Source: Acidobacteriota bacterium
Lineage (GTDB): Bacteria > Acidobacteriota > Vicinamibacteria > Marinacidobacterales > Marinacidobacteraceae
Length of the DNA stretch: 38,172 nucleotides
Assembly (NCBI GenBank): GCA_009840635.1
Contig: VXNL01000024.1
Coordinates: forward strand, 1-38,172
Reading direction: 5' to 3'
This document shows, one piece after another, positions 23,888-33,093 of the stretch. The translations under genes and the position numbers were made by a program. The notes under the pieces are model-generated. The model did not search any database. It was not told the DNA's origin and saw only the letters and a program-made list of their open reading frames with translations. The stretch's first letter is position 1, and every line of letters begins with the position of its first letter.

Positions 23888-25339
23888 TTATCCCTGAATG
23901 AGCGTCGCTGCCTGCTCCGGGAGGCCGCCGAAGTGGCCGTTCGAGAGGAACAGGAAGACGGTCTCCTGATCTCCGCGGGCAAGCTCGCCCACCAGTCTCA
24001 GGGCCGCGGAATGTTCGTGCACCACGTCCGCCGGAACCCCGGCTGAAGCGAGATCAGAGGCCAGCCGGTCGAGGTCCAGCGATGCGGTTCCCGGTAGCCG
24101 GCGGCCGCGGCTCTCCCCCGCCGGCGACGCCAGCAGCACCCGGTCCGCCCTCCGGAACGCCTTGGCGAAGCGGTCCTGGAAGACGGCGCTGCGGGCGGTA
24201 AAGGAACGGGGTTCGAAGACCGCCACGAGGCGCGCGTCCGGCCAGCGCCGGGCCCCTGCCTCGAGCACGGCCTCGACCGCGGTGGGGTGGTGGGCGAAGT
24301 CCCGCACCACCAGCACCCTTCCATCCGGGCTCGCGGCGAGCTGTTGCAGCCGGCGCTCCACCCCTGAGAAGTCACGGACTGCCTCGCGGACCGCTTCCCA
24401 CTCGACGCCCAGCCAGTTGGCCGCAGCAGCCGCCGCCAGCACGTTCCGCGCGGCGGCGGGGCCCCAGAACCGGCCCTCGAGGATCCGCCGGGCCTCGCCT
24501 TGAAACGTCGCCTCGAGGCGGCTTCCGGAGGGGCCGCTCGACCGGATCGTGGCCACCCAGTCGGCCGGGATCTCCTCTCCGCCGGCGACCGAGAACGTCT
24601 GCACCGCTGTGTGGGCCGCCTCGGCGAGTTCGGCGGCCGCCGGCGAATCGGCGCCGAGCAGCAGCAATCCGCGGCGCGGAGGCAGCCGGGCCAGGAACGA
24701 GAACTGCCTCCGAATCGCAGCAAAGTCGGGATAGATGTCGGCGTGGTCGAACTCCACGTTGCCGATGATCGCCACCTCCGGGAGGTAGTGGAGGAACTTG
24801 GGCCCCTTGTCCCAGTAGGCGCTGTCGTACTCGTCCCCCTCCACGACGAAGGGCTCTCCGGCGGCGCCCAGGGCGAAGCTCCCTCCGAGATCGTTCGCCA
24901 CTCCTCCGACCAGGAAGCCGGCGTCCTGCCCCGAGGTCCGCAGAATCCAGGCCAGCAGCGAGGTCGTGGTCGTCTTTCCGTGGGTCCCGGCAACCACCAC
25001 GGGCACGCGGTCCCGAAGGACCAGCTCCCGGAGCGTCTCCGGAAAGGAAACGAGCGGCAGCCGCCGGTCGAGCGCCGCCTCGAGCTCCGGGTTGCCGCGG
25101 GAGATCGCGTTGCCGACGATCACCGCGCGGCAGTCGCCGGGGAGGTTCCCGGGCCCGAACGGCGTCCGGACCTCGATTCCCTCGCGCTCCAGAACCGTGG
25201 ACATCGGGGGATAGGCGCCCTGATCGGACCCGCTCACCCGGTAGCCGAGCCGGGTGAGGAGCCCCGCGAGCGAGGCCATGGCCGTTCCGGCGACTCCCAG
25301 CACGTGCAGGCGGTCGCCCGCGCGGAGTCCGCGGATCAC
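23888..25339 (-). CDS. mpl: UDP-MurNAc:L-Ala-gamma-D-Glu-mDAP ligase
   Basis: A 483-residue Mur ligase of the Mpl type. Seen: LHVLGVAGTAMASLAGLLTR near the start, GSDQGAYPPMS, the ATP loop GTHGKTTTTS (118-127), EGDEYDSAYWDKGPKF, VEFDHADIYPD and RDFAHHPTAV. Mpl attaches recycled murein tripeptide directly to UDP-MurNAc. MurC is less likely because of the EYDSAYWDKGPK segment. The GTG start overlaps the ldcA stop by 4 bases; LdcA makes the tripeptide that Mpl uses, so the two form a recycling pair. Confidence 0.92.
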   Translation of the reverse strand: MIRGLRAGDRLHVLGVAGTAMASLAGLLTRLGYRVSGSDQGAYPPMSTVLEREGIEVRTPFGPGNLPGDCRAVIVGNAISRGNPELEAALDRRLPLVSFPETLRELVLRDRVPVVVAGTHGKTTTTSLLAWILRTSGQDAGFLVGGVANDLGGSFALGAAGEPFVVEGDEYDSAYWDKGPKFLHYLPEVAIIGNVEFDHADIYPDFAAIRRQFSFLARLPPRRGLLLLGADSPAAAELAEAAHTAVQTFSVAGGEEIPADWVATIRSSGPSGSRLEATFQGEARRILEGRFWGPAAARNVLAAAAAANWLGVEWEAVREAVRDFSGVERRLQQLAASPDGRVLVVRDFAHHPTAVEAVLEAGARRWPDARLVAVFEPRSFTARSAVFQDRFAKAFRRADRVLLASPAGESRGRRLPGTASLDLDRLASDLASAGVPADVVHEHSAALRLVGELARGDQETVFLFLSNGHFGGLPEQAATLIQG

Positions 25340-26253
25340 TCCACGGCGCCTTCGAGCAGCGTCAGACCGTCCGCGTCCATCCGGACCCTCACTTCGAACG
25401 GGACCGTTCGGCAGCGAGCTTCGTCGGTGTGGCCGGTCGCGAAACCGAAGACGGCGGGAACCTCGAACCGCTCGCTCAGACGGGCGAGGAGCTCCGCCGT
25501 CGTGTATCCCTGCTCAGGATGCTGGGTGCAGCCGGGCATCCGGCCGAAGACGATGCCCCGCACCCCGTCCAGCAGTCCGGCGAGCGCGAGCTGGGTCAAC
25601 ATCCGCTCGATCTGGTAGGGCTTGACGGAGATGTCCTCGAGGACGGCGATCGCGCCCCGGAACGAGGTCGCGAACGGCGTCCCCGCCAGCGCGGCCAGAA
25701 TCGAGAGGCAGCCGCCCCGCAGAACCCCCTCGGCACGCCCCGGATGGAGCGTTTCCGCATCCCGCCAGGGCAGCGCGAATCCGGATTCCCGGGCCCGCAG
25801 CAGCCCGAGCGTCTCCTCCGCATCCCAGCGCGACGGGCCGCGGGCGATCTGCTGCGCGACCATCGGGCCGTGGAAGGAAACGATCCCCGCCCCCGACAGA
25901 AGCGACAGCAACGCGGTCACGTCGCTGCCTCCAAGAATCGCCTTGGGGTTCTGCCGCAGCCGATCCGCCGGAATGCGGGACAGGAGATCGAGGCAGCCGT
26001 AACCGCCGCGGGCGCCGAAGATCGCGCTCACCTCCTCGTCATCGAGGAGTTCGAGGAAGTCCTCCGTCCGCTCCCCGGCGGACCCCGCGGTGTACCCGCT
26101 CCGCTTCAGCAGATTCCGGGACCGGCGCGGCACGAGCCCGACGCGGCGGAGTTCCGCTTCGCCGGCTTCGAGCCAGGGGAGCTGCACCGGGCTCGCCGGC
26201 GCCACGATTCCCACCGTGGCGCCGGGAAGGACCGCGCGAGGTCTAATCGCCAT
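25336..26253 (-). CDS. ldcA: LD-carboxypeptidase (S66 family)
   Basis: A 305-residue cytosolic serine peptidase that trims the terminal D-Ala from murein tetrapeptides. The Ser-Glu-His triad is visible as S110 (AILGGSDVTALL), E206 (AVLEDISVKPYQIERML) and H275 (FATGHTDEA). GARGGYG and VSFHGPM are further family marks. It precedes mpl with a 4-base overlap and follows the FHA gene by 3 bases. Confidence 0.93.
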   Translation of the reverse strand: MAIRPRAVLPGATVGIVAPASPVQLPWLEAGEAELRRVGLVPRRSRNLLKRSGYTAGSAGERTEDFLELLDDEEVSAIFGARGGYGCLDLLSRIPADRLRQNPKAILGGSDVTALLSLLSGAGIVSFHGPMVAQQIARGPSRWDAEETLGLLRARESGFALPWRDAETLHPGRAEGVLRGGCLSILAALAGTPFATSFRGAIAVLEDISVKPYQIERMLTQLALAGLLDGVRGIVFGRMPGCTQHPEQGYTTAELLARLSERFEVPAVFGFATGHTDEARCRTVPFEVRVRMDADGLTLLEGAVE

Positions 26254-26256
26254 GCA

Positions 26257-26871
26257 TCAAAGGAAGTACCGGACGGCCGCCGCGATGGCCAGCGCGACCA
26301 CCACCACGGCGAGGAATCGCAGCCGGGTTCGCCCGGGTTCACCCGGGAGCGGCCCTGCGACATGGAGCCTCGGCGGTGCGGCCGGGGGCCACGGCATCGA
26401 CTCCTCGCCGGCCGTCTCGTCCGGTCCGGCGGCGACGGTCGGCGTCTCTCCTACCCCGCCGGCGCCGGCAGGCTCTTCGGATCCCGTGGCCTCCCGGGTT
26501 TCAGGGACCGTCGGCTCCACTCCGGCGGTGGATTCGATGCGGCAGCGGGCCCCGCCGAAGAGCAGTACGTCTCCGGGATGGATTCGTACGCGGGTCGGTA
26601 CCGGCGCGCCGTTGACCCGGCTCTGGTTGGTGCTCTGCAGGTCCTCCAGGTGCAGCTCGAAGTCGCGGAGGACCAGCCGCGCGTGCTTGCGGCTCACGAA
26701 GATGTCGTCGAGGCGGATGGCGCACTCGGGAGAGCGGCCGATGCTCGTTTCGCGGTTGCGGATCTCGTAGCGCACCGGGGGCTCGAGGCGTTCTCCGGGA
26801 GTCGTGCCCGACCGGACGTTCTCCACGACGAGCGCGTAGAGCCCGGGCGTGGGGCCGGTTCGCTCCGTCAC
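26257..26871 (-). CDS. FHA-domain protein with C-terminal membrane anchor
   Basis: A 204-residue protein. Residues about 25-115 are an FHA domain (SIGRSPECAIRLDDIFVSRKHARL, then LQSTNQSRVNG), with the Arg, Ser and Asn that bind phosphothreonine present. A Pro/Glu/Gly-rich linker leads to a hydrophobic segment (184-202) and the end RYFL, so it is a tail-anchored cytosolic reader. FHA domains recruit phosphothreonine proteins; no Ser/Thr kinase lies in the window. The GTG overlaps the stop of the upstream PEGA gene by 4 bases. Confidence 0.88.
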   Translation of the reverse strand: MTERTGPTPGLYALVVENVRSGTTPGERLEPPVRYEIRNRETSIGRSPECAIRLDDIFVSRKHARLVLRDFELHLEDLQSTNQSRVNGAPVPTRVRIHPGDVLLFGGARCRIESTAGVEPTVPETREATGSEEPAGAGGVGETPTVAAGPDETAGEESMPWPPAAPPRLHVAGPLPGEPGRTRLRFLAVVVVALAIAAAVRYFL

Positions 26872-28919
26872 TGCGCCCTCAGGAGCCGCCGGGAGGCGAG
26901 AGGCGCGAGCAGCGGTCCGTCGTGGGTCACGAGCGTGGCGCCGGGCACCGCCGCCGCGGCCTCGAACGCCTGGGCGGCCCGCGCCCGTTCTCCGAGCGCG
27001 TCCAGGGCAAGCGCCCGGTAGTAGAGGACGGTTCCCTCACCGATGCCGGCGCCCGCCCCCGCGCTCACCTCGGCGAGATACCGGACCAGGGCGCGCTCCG
27101 GATCTCCCAGGAGGATCCAGCAGATTCCAGCCTCGAGCTGGCGGGTAGCGTCGCTCCGCCCTCTTGCGAAATCCGCCTCCAGCTCGACCAGACGCCGGTT
27201 GCACTTTCCGGCCGACAGCGAAGGAAGCACCGGGGTTTCGGCGAGCACGAGTCGCAGTTGCCGCTCGTTGCCCTCGCGGCGTACGACGAGGTCGATCGTC
27301 GTGTCCGGCGATTCACCGGCGACCAGCTCCGCGAGTCCGAGTTCGTCGGACAGCTGACGGCCCTCCACTTCGCGAATCTCGTCTCCCGGTTCCACGCCGG
27401 CGAGCACCGCCGGACCGGCCGGGTGGACGCCCGTGACCCGGAGACCTCCGGACCCGCCCTCCGCGCCTGAATTCGCGAGCGCCACGGCCGTCATGCCGGC
27501 CCACGAACGGCGCCGCGTCGGTGGAGTGAGGAGCCGCTCGGCCGCGGCGCCCGCACTGGCCGGGGCGAAGCGGTCGAACGGGGCAACGTCCGGCGTCCGG
27601 GATCCGGCGGCGAGGAACTCGACCTCCGCCGGGCCCGCTCCGGGTTCCGGCAGCCGCACCCGCACCCGCGCCTGGGCGTCGGTTTCGTCCCCGCCGTCCA
27701 CCACGAAGTAGTCGTCCCGCGCCTCGAGCACCCGGCGGACCGCGCGGTCCGCGTCGGAAGTCTCCTCCGGGTCGCTCGGGGTCATGGCGAGTACGGGCAG
27801 GACCTCGCACGAAACGGCGGTTCGCGAGCCTCGCGAGACCGTGACGGAACGGGCGCAGCGGCCGGCGGGGTGCCGGATCTCGACCTCGTGCTCGCCCGAG
27901 CACATCGCCGAGAACGAGAGCGGCGTCACCCCCCGCTCTTCGCCGTCGAGCACCACGGTGGCGCCGCTCGGCTCGCTCTCGATCCGCAGCCCTCCGGTGG
28001 AAGGGCGGAGCCGCACGAACCGCGGCAGGTAGTCGCGGGGCTCGTCGGCGTGGAACGTGAACCGGGACGGCGTCCGGCAGGGCGCCTCGAGGGTGATCTC
28101 GTTGGCCCCGGTCTCCAGATTGCCGAGCTGCAGGGGCGCCGAGAACTCGTCGCGCGCGAACCGCGGCGGCACCAGGGGACGAAGGTCCTCCGGAAGACTG
28201 CCACCCGTGACGCCCGCGACGCGGCCTCCGACCCGCACCGTGACACCCGCGGGAGACGTGATCACGGACAGGACCGGACGGCTGCGGACCATCTCGTGCT
28301 CGATCGCGATCATCTCGCCCGCCAGCACTTCGCGCCGCGGTTCCGTGTAGACCGAGAACCCAGGGCGCTCCAGCCGAATCGTGAGGAGCCCGGCGAACAC
28401 CGGACGCCCGGTCAGTGGCGTGGCGCCGACCGGCTCATCCTCGACGAACACGGTGACGCCGGCCGGCTCGGTCAGGACGGTGAGGTAGGCCAGCAGTTCG
28501 CTTCGCTGTTCCTCGAAGAGATCCAGCACGGCGGGAGAGAGACCGGCGACGTCGAGCCGCCACGTCGGGTCCGCCAGGATCAGCAGGCGCAGATCGTCGG
28601 AGGCCTGTTCGGGGGATTCGCGGGTTACCTGGGCCCGCGCGCGGTACTCGAGGGCTCGCAGGAAGAGTTCGTTCTCGATCTGCGGGAGGCGCCCGCCCGG
28701 GTCACGGGCCGCATCCAGTTGGTCGAGGATCGCGGTAAGGGCCAGCACCGCTTCCACGGCCAGATCGGGGTCTCCCGTCTGCGGACGGAGAGTGCGCAGG
28801 TCGCCGGCGATGACGACCGGATCCAGGGAGGCCGTCTCCTGCGCCGCCATGGCGGCCGGGACCAGCGCGAAGAGGAGCACGGCCATCGCGAGGACGGCCC
28901 GGGTCCGCAGCGGTCTCAC
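26868..28919 (-). CDS. Exported PEGA-PDZ-TPR protein
   Basis: A 683-residue protein with a signal peptide (1-26, PAAMAA). Three PEGA-like units are seen: 147-210 (EPAGVTVFVEDEPVGATPLTG), 217-240 (TSPAGVTVRVGGRVAG) and 311-375 (SEPSGATVVLDGEERGVTPL). A PDZ domain lies at 490-560 (GVHPAGPAVLAGVEPGDEI) and TPR-like helices at 594-660. PEGA domains are typical of surface or wall-associated proteins; PDZ domains bind peptide C-termini. No enzyme domain is found. It is GTG-started and tightly packed with the propeller gene before and the FHA gene after, suggesting a common envelope complex. Function unknown. Confidence 0.82.
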   Translation of the reverse strand: MRPLRTRAVLAMAVLLFALVPAAMAAQETASLDPVVIAGDLRTLRPQTGDPDLAVEAVLALTAILDQLDAARDPGGRLPQIENELFLRALEYRARAQVTRESPEQASDDLRLLILADPTWRLDVAGLSPAVLDLFEEQRSELLAYLTVLTEPAGVTVFVEDEPVGATPLTGRPVFAGLLTIRLERPGFSVYTEPRREVLAGEMIAIEHEMVRSRPVLSVITSPAGVTVRVGGRVAGVTGGSLPEDLRPLVPPRFARDEFSAPLQLGNLETGANEITLEAPCRTPSRFTFHADEPRDYLPRFVRLRPSTGGLRIESEPSGATVVLDGEERGVTPLSFSAMCSGEHEVEIRHPAGRCARSVTVSRGSRTAVSCEVLPVLAMTPSDPEETSDADRAVRRVLEARDDYFVVDGGDETDAQARVRVRLPEPGAGPAEVEFLAAGSRTPDVAPFDRFAPASAGAAAERLLTPPTRRRSWAGMTAVALANSGAEGGSGGLRVTGVHPAGPAVLAGVEPGDEIREVEGRQLSDELGLAELVAGESPDTTIDLVVRREGNERQLRLVLAETPVLPSLSAGKCNRRLVELEADFARGRSDATRQLEAGICWILLGDPERALVRYLAEVSAGAGAGIGEGTVLYYRALALDALGERARAAQAFEAAAAVPGATLVTHDGPLLAPLASRRLLRAQ

Positions 28920-28925
28920 GCCCGG

Positions 28926-30500
28926 TTACCGGAGCACCGCCACGGCGCGCGTCGACTCGTCGAGCACGTAGAGCACTCCGTCCGGACCCACGTCGAGCGA
29001 CACCGGCCGGCGGACCGCTCCTCCCGACCACGCGTCTCCCTGAAGCCGGACGAGGGGCGTGAAATCCCGGTCGAAGACGCCGAGCGCGGGGCCGTCGCGG
29101 TCCAGCACGAAGAAGTTGCCCAGGGCATCGAAGGCCACGTCGACGGGTTCCGGGAAGCCGGAGTCGCGCGTCAGGTGGAAGATCCGGCGGCCCTCCGCAT
29201 CGAAGGCGAGGACTCCCTGCCGGTCTTCGATCACGATGAGATGTCCCGCGGGATGCCGCTCGATGCGGTGCACCTCGTTGAGCCGGGGATGCGGCACCCG
29301 CCCGAGATAGAGACCCGACCGCGCGAACCGGAACACGCCCTTCTCCCGGTCGTCCCACACCCAGTAGCCCTCGGGGGTGACGGTGAGGGCGCGAATCCGG
29401 CGCAGGCGTTCCGGGCCGTTTTCGAGGCGGAGCGTCATCAGATTCCCGCCGACGACGAGCGCCTCCTCGGCCGCCACCACCGGGATTGCCGTGCCGCCCG
29501 CCGCACTGTCATGGATATAGGCGAAATCCCGGGGATCTTCGATTCCGACGGCTCCTTCGAACTCGCCCTCCGGCGTGAACGTCTGCAACTCGTCGGTGTC
29601 CCGGTCGAGAACGTGGAGACTGCCGCCCGCGATGCGCACCCGGAGCGGCCGGTCGAGGCGCTGCGGCGGCTGGATCGCTCCCGCGAAGCGCCAGGCGGGA
29701 CCGCCCGGCGACTCGTAACGGGAGATGAGAGTGGCGAGCCCCCGGGCTGCTTCCGCGAGTGCCGCCGCCGAAAAGGCCCCATTCCCCCCAATTGCCGGCG
29801 CGGCGCCTTCCGCGGCCTCGTCCCGGATCACCCGCAGCAGGTCGGCGCGGAGCCCCGCGACCTCACCGAAAGCCGCGTTCGACTCGCCCAACCGCGCCAG
29901 GGTGCGGGCGAGCAGCAGCCGGGCGCGGAACCGCTCGGCCGCAGACGCCGGGGCGGAGCGTGTCTCGTGGAGCGCCGAGAGCAGGGCTCCCGCAACGGTC
30001 CGGTCATCCATGAAGTCGGATGCGATCGCCGCGATCCCGGTGAGCGCCGCGAACGACCACGGAGAACCCGCGGAGCCGCTCACGGTGAGGACACGCTCGT
30101 ACTCGGCCAGGGCGTCGTCGGGACGCGGGGGAAGGCTCCGGATGGCGATCTCGCCGAGCAGCAGGTGCGCCCCCGGGATCGAGTCGCCCGCCGGATACGT
30201 GCGGAACAGCCGGTCCACCATCTCCTCGGCGGCGGCCGGGTCGCCGTCCACGTCGAAACGGTGCCGCGCGATGCGGAGCGCCGCGTCGTCGGCGAGCCGG
30301 CTGCCCGGCATGGTGTCCAGGATGGCTTCGTAGTCGCGCAGTGCCTGTCCGTAGCGCCCGCCGGCGTAGAACTGCTCCGCACTCCGGAAACGCCGTTCGG
30401 CGGCACGTTCGAGCTGGGCGTCGGTCCCTGTCTGGGCAAAGAGCGGCGGCGCAACCGCAAGCCCGATCAGAGCCGAGAGCCATGCCACGCGAGTGGTCAT
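28926..30500 (-). CDS. Exported TPR plus 6-bladed beta-propeller (NHL-like) protein
   Basis: A 524-residue protein. Residues 1-22 are a signal peptide (PPLFA). Tetratricopeptide-like helices fill about 30-250 (FYAGGRYGQALRDYEAILD). The C-terminal 260 residues are an NHL/6-bladed propeller: repeats such as GSLHVLDRDTDELQTFTPEG, GVLAFDAEGRRIF and GNFFVLDRDGPALGVFDRD. Such proteins are scaffolds or ligand binders; the ligand cannot be predicted. No Shine-Dalgarno stands before the ATG. It follows thiE by 18 bases and leads the envelope genes of the run. Confidence 0.82.
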   Translation of the reverse strand: MTTRVAWLSALIGLAVAPPLFAQTGTDAQLERAAERRFRSAEQFYAGGRYGQALRDYEAILDTMPGSRLADDAALRIARHRFDVDGDPAAAEEMVDRLFRTYPAGDSIPGAHLLLGEIAIRSLPPRPDDALAEYERVLTVSGSAGSPWSFAALTGIAAIASDFMDDRTVAGALLSALHETRSAPASAAERFRARLLLARTLARLGESNAAFGEVAGLRADLLRVIRDEAAEGAAPAIGGNGAFSAAALAEAARGLATLISRYESPGGPAWRFAGAIQPPQRLDRPLRVRIAGGSLHVLDRDTDELQTFTPEGEFEGAVGIEDPRDFAYIHDSAAGGTAIPVVAAEEALVVGGNLMTLRLENGPERLRRIRALTVTPEGYWVWDDREKGVFRFARSGLYLGRVPHPRLNEVHRIERHPAGHLIVIEDRQGVLAFDAEGRRIFHLTRDSGFPEPVDVAFDALGNFFVLDRDGPALGVFDRDFTPLVRLQGDAWSGGAVRRPVSLDVGPDGVLYVLDESTRAVAVLR

Positions 30501-30518
30501 GAAGGGGACAGCGTCAGT

Positions 30519-31154
30519 TTACTTGCCCGCCCCCAGATCGGCGCAGCGGGCGACGAACGCCCGAGCCCGGCCGGCGTCACGGAAGGAACGGATCGCGGCG
30601 AATCCGGAGGCCCCGACGCCGCGCAGGTGATCGAGGTTTTCCGGATCCAGCCCCCCGACCACCCAGACGGGAATCCGTAACCGTCGGCAGGTCTCCCGGA
30701 AGACCTCCGGCGGAAGGGGGCGCTTCTCGCCGGTGGGCGCGACCGGCCCGAGGATCACGTAGTCGGCCCCGTCCTTCTCCGCGGCGGCCGCCGCGTCCAC
30801 GCCGTGAACCGAACGGCCGATGAGCAGCCGCCCCCGGGGGAACCGGGAGCGGACGGCCGCGACGGACAGGCCGGCTTCCGGCAGGTGAACGCCGGCCACC
30901 GGGAAGGCGCCGGCCAGCGCCAGCCGGTCGTTCACGACGATTCGCGACAGGACGTCCTCGGATCGGGAGGCGAGCGTGTCCAGGAACCGTTCGCACTCAC
31001 GGTCCGAGGCCTCCCGGTCGCGCAACTGGACAAAGTCCACCCCGAGCTCGCAGAGGTCCAGGAGTTGGTCCACGGAAAGACCGCGGACGGCGCAGATCGC
31101 GCAGGCGACGGGGCGCCGCGGCGATCCCAGATGGTGGACGATGGAGCGCCCCAT
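30519..31154 (-). CDS. thiE: Thiamine-phosphate synthase / TenI-family protein
   Basis: A 211-residue TIM barrel. Family marks: DFVQLRDREASD, RIVVNDRLALA, AGVHLPEAG, LIGRSVHG, DYVILGPVAPTGEKR, VVGGLDPENL and AAIRSF. ThiE joins the pyrimidine and thiazole parts of thiamine; the related TenI isomerises the thiazole, and the two are hard to tell apart here. The ATG at 31154 is preferred; a TTG six bases earlier is also in frame. No other thiamine genes and no TPP riboswitch are seen. It sits 18 bases after rplS. Confidence 0.75.
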   Translation of the reverse strand: MGRSIVHHLGSPRRPVACAICAVRGLSVDQLLDLCELGVDFVQLRDREASDRECERFLDTLASRSEDVLSRIVVNDRLALAGAFPVAGVHLPEAGLSVAAVRSRFPRGRLLIGRSVHGVDAAAAAEKDGADYVILGPVAPTGEKRPLPPEVFRETCRRLRIPVWVVGGLDPENLDHLRGVGASGFAAIRSFRDAGRARAFVARCADLGAGK

Positions 31155-31172
31155 CCTCAAGGGAGTCGTCGG

Positions 31173-31622
31173 TCAGCGCCTCTTTTCGCGGAGCCGGGCG
31201 GCCTTCCCCTTGCGCTTGCGGAGGAAATAGAGCTTGGCGCGCCGCACGTGATGCGAACGGACGACCTCCACCTTCGCCACCAGGGGCGAATGCAGCGGAA
31301 AGATCCGCTCGACGGCGACGCCGAACGAGGTCTTGCGGACTGTGATCGTGCGGCGGTTTCCGCCGTGCTTCATCGCGATCAGGATCCCCTCGAAGATCTG
31401 GATGCGTTCCCGGTCCCCCTCCCGGATGGTCGCGTGGACGCGCACCGCGTCGCCGGGATGGAGATCCGGGCGGTCCGCCTTCAGGTCGGCGGCCTCGAGT
31501 TCCCGAATGATCTCGGACCCCGACTTGACCCGTGTCGGCTCCGGCTCGACTTCCGCGTCCACCGAAACCGCCAGGGCGGTCTCCTCCGGGGCCTCCACGG
31601 CCTCTTGCTCACTCACACTCAT
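31173..31622 (-). CDS. rplS: 50S ribosomal protein L19
   Basis: A 149-residue L19. The conserved core runs from about residue 38 (HPGDAVRVHATIREGDRERIQIFEGILIA, ITVRKTSFGVAVERIFPLHSP, RRAKLYFLRKRKGKAARL). The acidic N-terminal 37 residues extend beyond the usual 115-residue protein. The ATG overlaps the trmD stop (ATGA) and has GAAGGAG before it. Standard last gene of the rpsP-rimM-trmD-rplS block. Confidence 0.95.
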   Translation of the reverse strand: MSVSEQEAVEAPEETALAVSVDAEVEPEPTRVKSGSEIIRELEAADLKADRPDLHPGDAVRVHATIREGDRERIQIFEGILIAMKHGGNRRTITVRKTSFGVAVERIFPLHSPLVAKVEVVRSHHVRRAKLYFLRKRKGKAARLREKRR

Positions 31623-32359
31623 GATGGTTTCTCCTTCGTACCTGGATTCGGTTTCGAGGCCGTCGCTCCGCGTCCCGCGAACGTCGAGAACAGGTCGGGC
31701 CGCCGGTTTCGGGTCACCTCGACCGACTCTTCCAGCCGGTACCGGCGAACGGCCTCGTGGTTCCCCGACAGGAGAACCGGCGGCACTTCCCTGCCCCGGA
31801 AGACGGGGGGACGGGTGTACTGGGCGTGCTCCAGGAGTCCGCTGGCGAACGACTCCCGGACAACGGATTCGGAATCTCCGACGGCGCCGGGGATCAGCCG
31901 GGTCACGGCGTCCACCACGACCATGGCCGGGATCTCTCCTCCGGAAAGGACGTAGTCGCCAACCGACAGCTCCTCCGCGCCGCTGAGGGCGGCGAAGCGC
32001 TCGTCGACGCCCTCGTAGCGCCCGGCGACCAGCAGCAACCGCGGTTCGCGGGCGAGTTCGGCGACCACGCGCTGGTCGAGTTGCCGGCCACGCGGCGACA
32101 GCAGGACGACCCGGGGCTTCGCCGCGTCGAGTCCGCGGATCGCTTCCACGGCCTCGACGAGCGGTTCGACACGCATGACCATTCCGGGCCCACCGCCGTA
32201 GGGAGCGTCGTCGGCCCGCTGGAATCGGCCCTCGGTCCAGTCGGTGAGCGCGTGCATCTCGATCTGTAGCAGGCCGGCCTGTCGCGCGCGCCGCACGATG
32301 CCGTGGTCGAAGACGTCCCCGAACATGCCCGGGAGGAGGCTCAGGATGTCAACGCGCAT
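31619..32359 (-). CDS. trmD: tRNA (guanine37-N1)-methyltransferase
   Basis: A 246-residue SPOUT methyltransferase that protects the reading frame by modifying G37. Seen: MRVDILSLLPGMF, DDAPYGGGPGMVM, LLLVAGRYEGVDER and SVGDYVLSGGEIPAMVVVDA, the knotted S-adenosylmethionine site. It overlaps rimM by 11 bases and rplS by 4. Confidence 0.97.
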   Translation of the reverse strand: MRVDILSLLPGMFGDVFDHGIVRRARQAGLLQIEMHALTDWTEGRFQRADDAPYGGGPGMVMRVEPLVEAVEAIRGLDAAKPRVVLLSPRGRQLDQRVVAELAREPRLLLVAGRYEGVDERFAALSGAEELSVGDYVLSGGEIPAMVVVDAVTRLIPGAVGDSESVVRESFASGLLEHAQYTRPPVFRGREVPPVLLSGNHEAVRRYRLEESVEVTRNRRPDLFSTFAGRGATASKPNPGTKEKPS

Positions 32360-33011
32360 GGCCAGTAGCGTGGGCGTTGAGCCCGATGAGGCCGTCCGGA
32401 ATGTTGAGAACCACCCGCCCGGCGGTCTCCCTGGTAGGCGGCTCGACCCGAACGCAGAGGGCCTCGACGAAGGGGATGAGGTCCTCGGACCCGTCCGGGC
32501 CCCGGAGGACGAGAAGGCTGGGTCCCGCGGTATCGAGCGTGTCCACGATCTCGCCGAGCGGAGCGCCCTCTTCGGTCTCGGCCCGGCAGCCGACGAGCTG
32601 GTCGGAGTAATAGCGGCCCTCCGGCAACGGGACGCGTTCTGCCTCGCCGATCCGGACTTCCATCCCCCGGAGCGACTCGGCGGACGTGATGTCGGTGATG
32701 CCGTCGAACCGGATCACCGGGCGCCCCTTGTGGATGCGCACCGATTCGAGGCCGCGCCGGGTTCCCGGCCGGTCTGCAGCGCCGATTTCGGCGCTCTCGA
32801 TCTCGAAGAAACGGCCGGGGTCGTCGGTCAGCGGCTCGACGAAGACCTCTCCCCGGCGGCCGAACGGCCGGACCACACGCCCGATGACGACGTCGGCGGC
32901 AGCCTCCGCCGGAGTGCCCGCGGACAGGTCCGCCGGCGTATCGCCGTGGCGGCCGGTCTCGTTTAGCCGAGTGCCCTGCCCGGACCCGGATGCCGTTGCG
33001 CCAGAAGCCAT
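32349..33011 (-). CDS. rimM: 16S rRNA processing protein RimM
   Basis: A 220-residue ribosome maturation factor binding S19 and the 30S head. The core begins near residue 41 (VVIGRVVRPFGRRGEVFVEPLTDDPGRF) and includes the PRC-barrel (YYSDQLVGCRAETEEGAPLGEI) and IPFVEALCVRVE. The N-terminal 40 residues are a low-complexity extension. AGGAG lies 12 bases before the ATG; the 180-bp gap to rpsP holds a stem-loop. Confidence 0.92.
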   Translation of the reverse strand: MASGATASGSGQGTRLNETGRHGDTPADLSAGTPAEAAADVVIGRVVRPFGRRGEVFVEPLTDDPGRFFEIESAEIGAADRPGTRRGLESVRIHKGRPVIRFDGITDITSAESLRGMEVRIGEAERVPLPEGRYYSDQLVGCRAETEEGAPLGEIVDTLDTAGPSLLVLRGPDGSEDLIPFVEALCVRVEPPTRETAGRVVLNIPDGLIGLNAHATGHAR

Positions 33012-33093
33012 TGTTCTCTCTGTCTCCTGGTCACGTCTGCCTGGTAGCGGAAGGTGGTCGCGCGGGCTGTCTCTTGGTCCGGTGTGCTGGTGA

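Noticed and set aside
21721..23982. 753-codon minus-strand frame opposite the secretin
   Set aside because: Low-complexity shadow; the secretin domains are unambiguous.
30519..31160. TPP riboswitch upstream of thiE
   Set aside because: thiE starts 18 bases after rplS; there is no room for a riboswitch and no THI-box motif.
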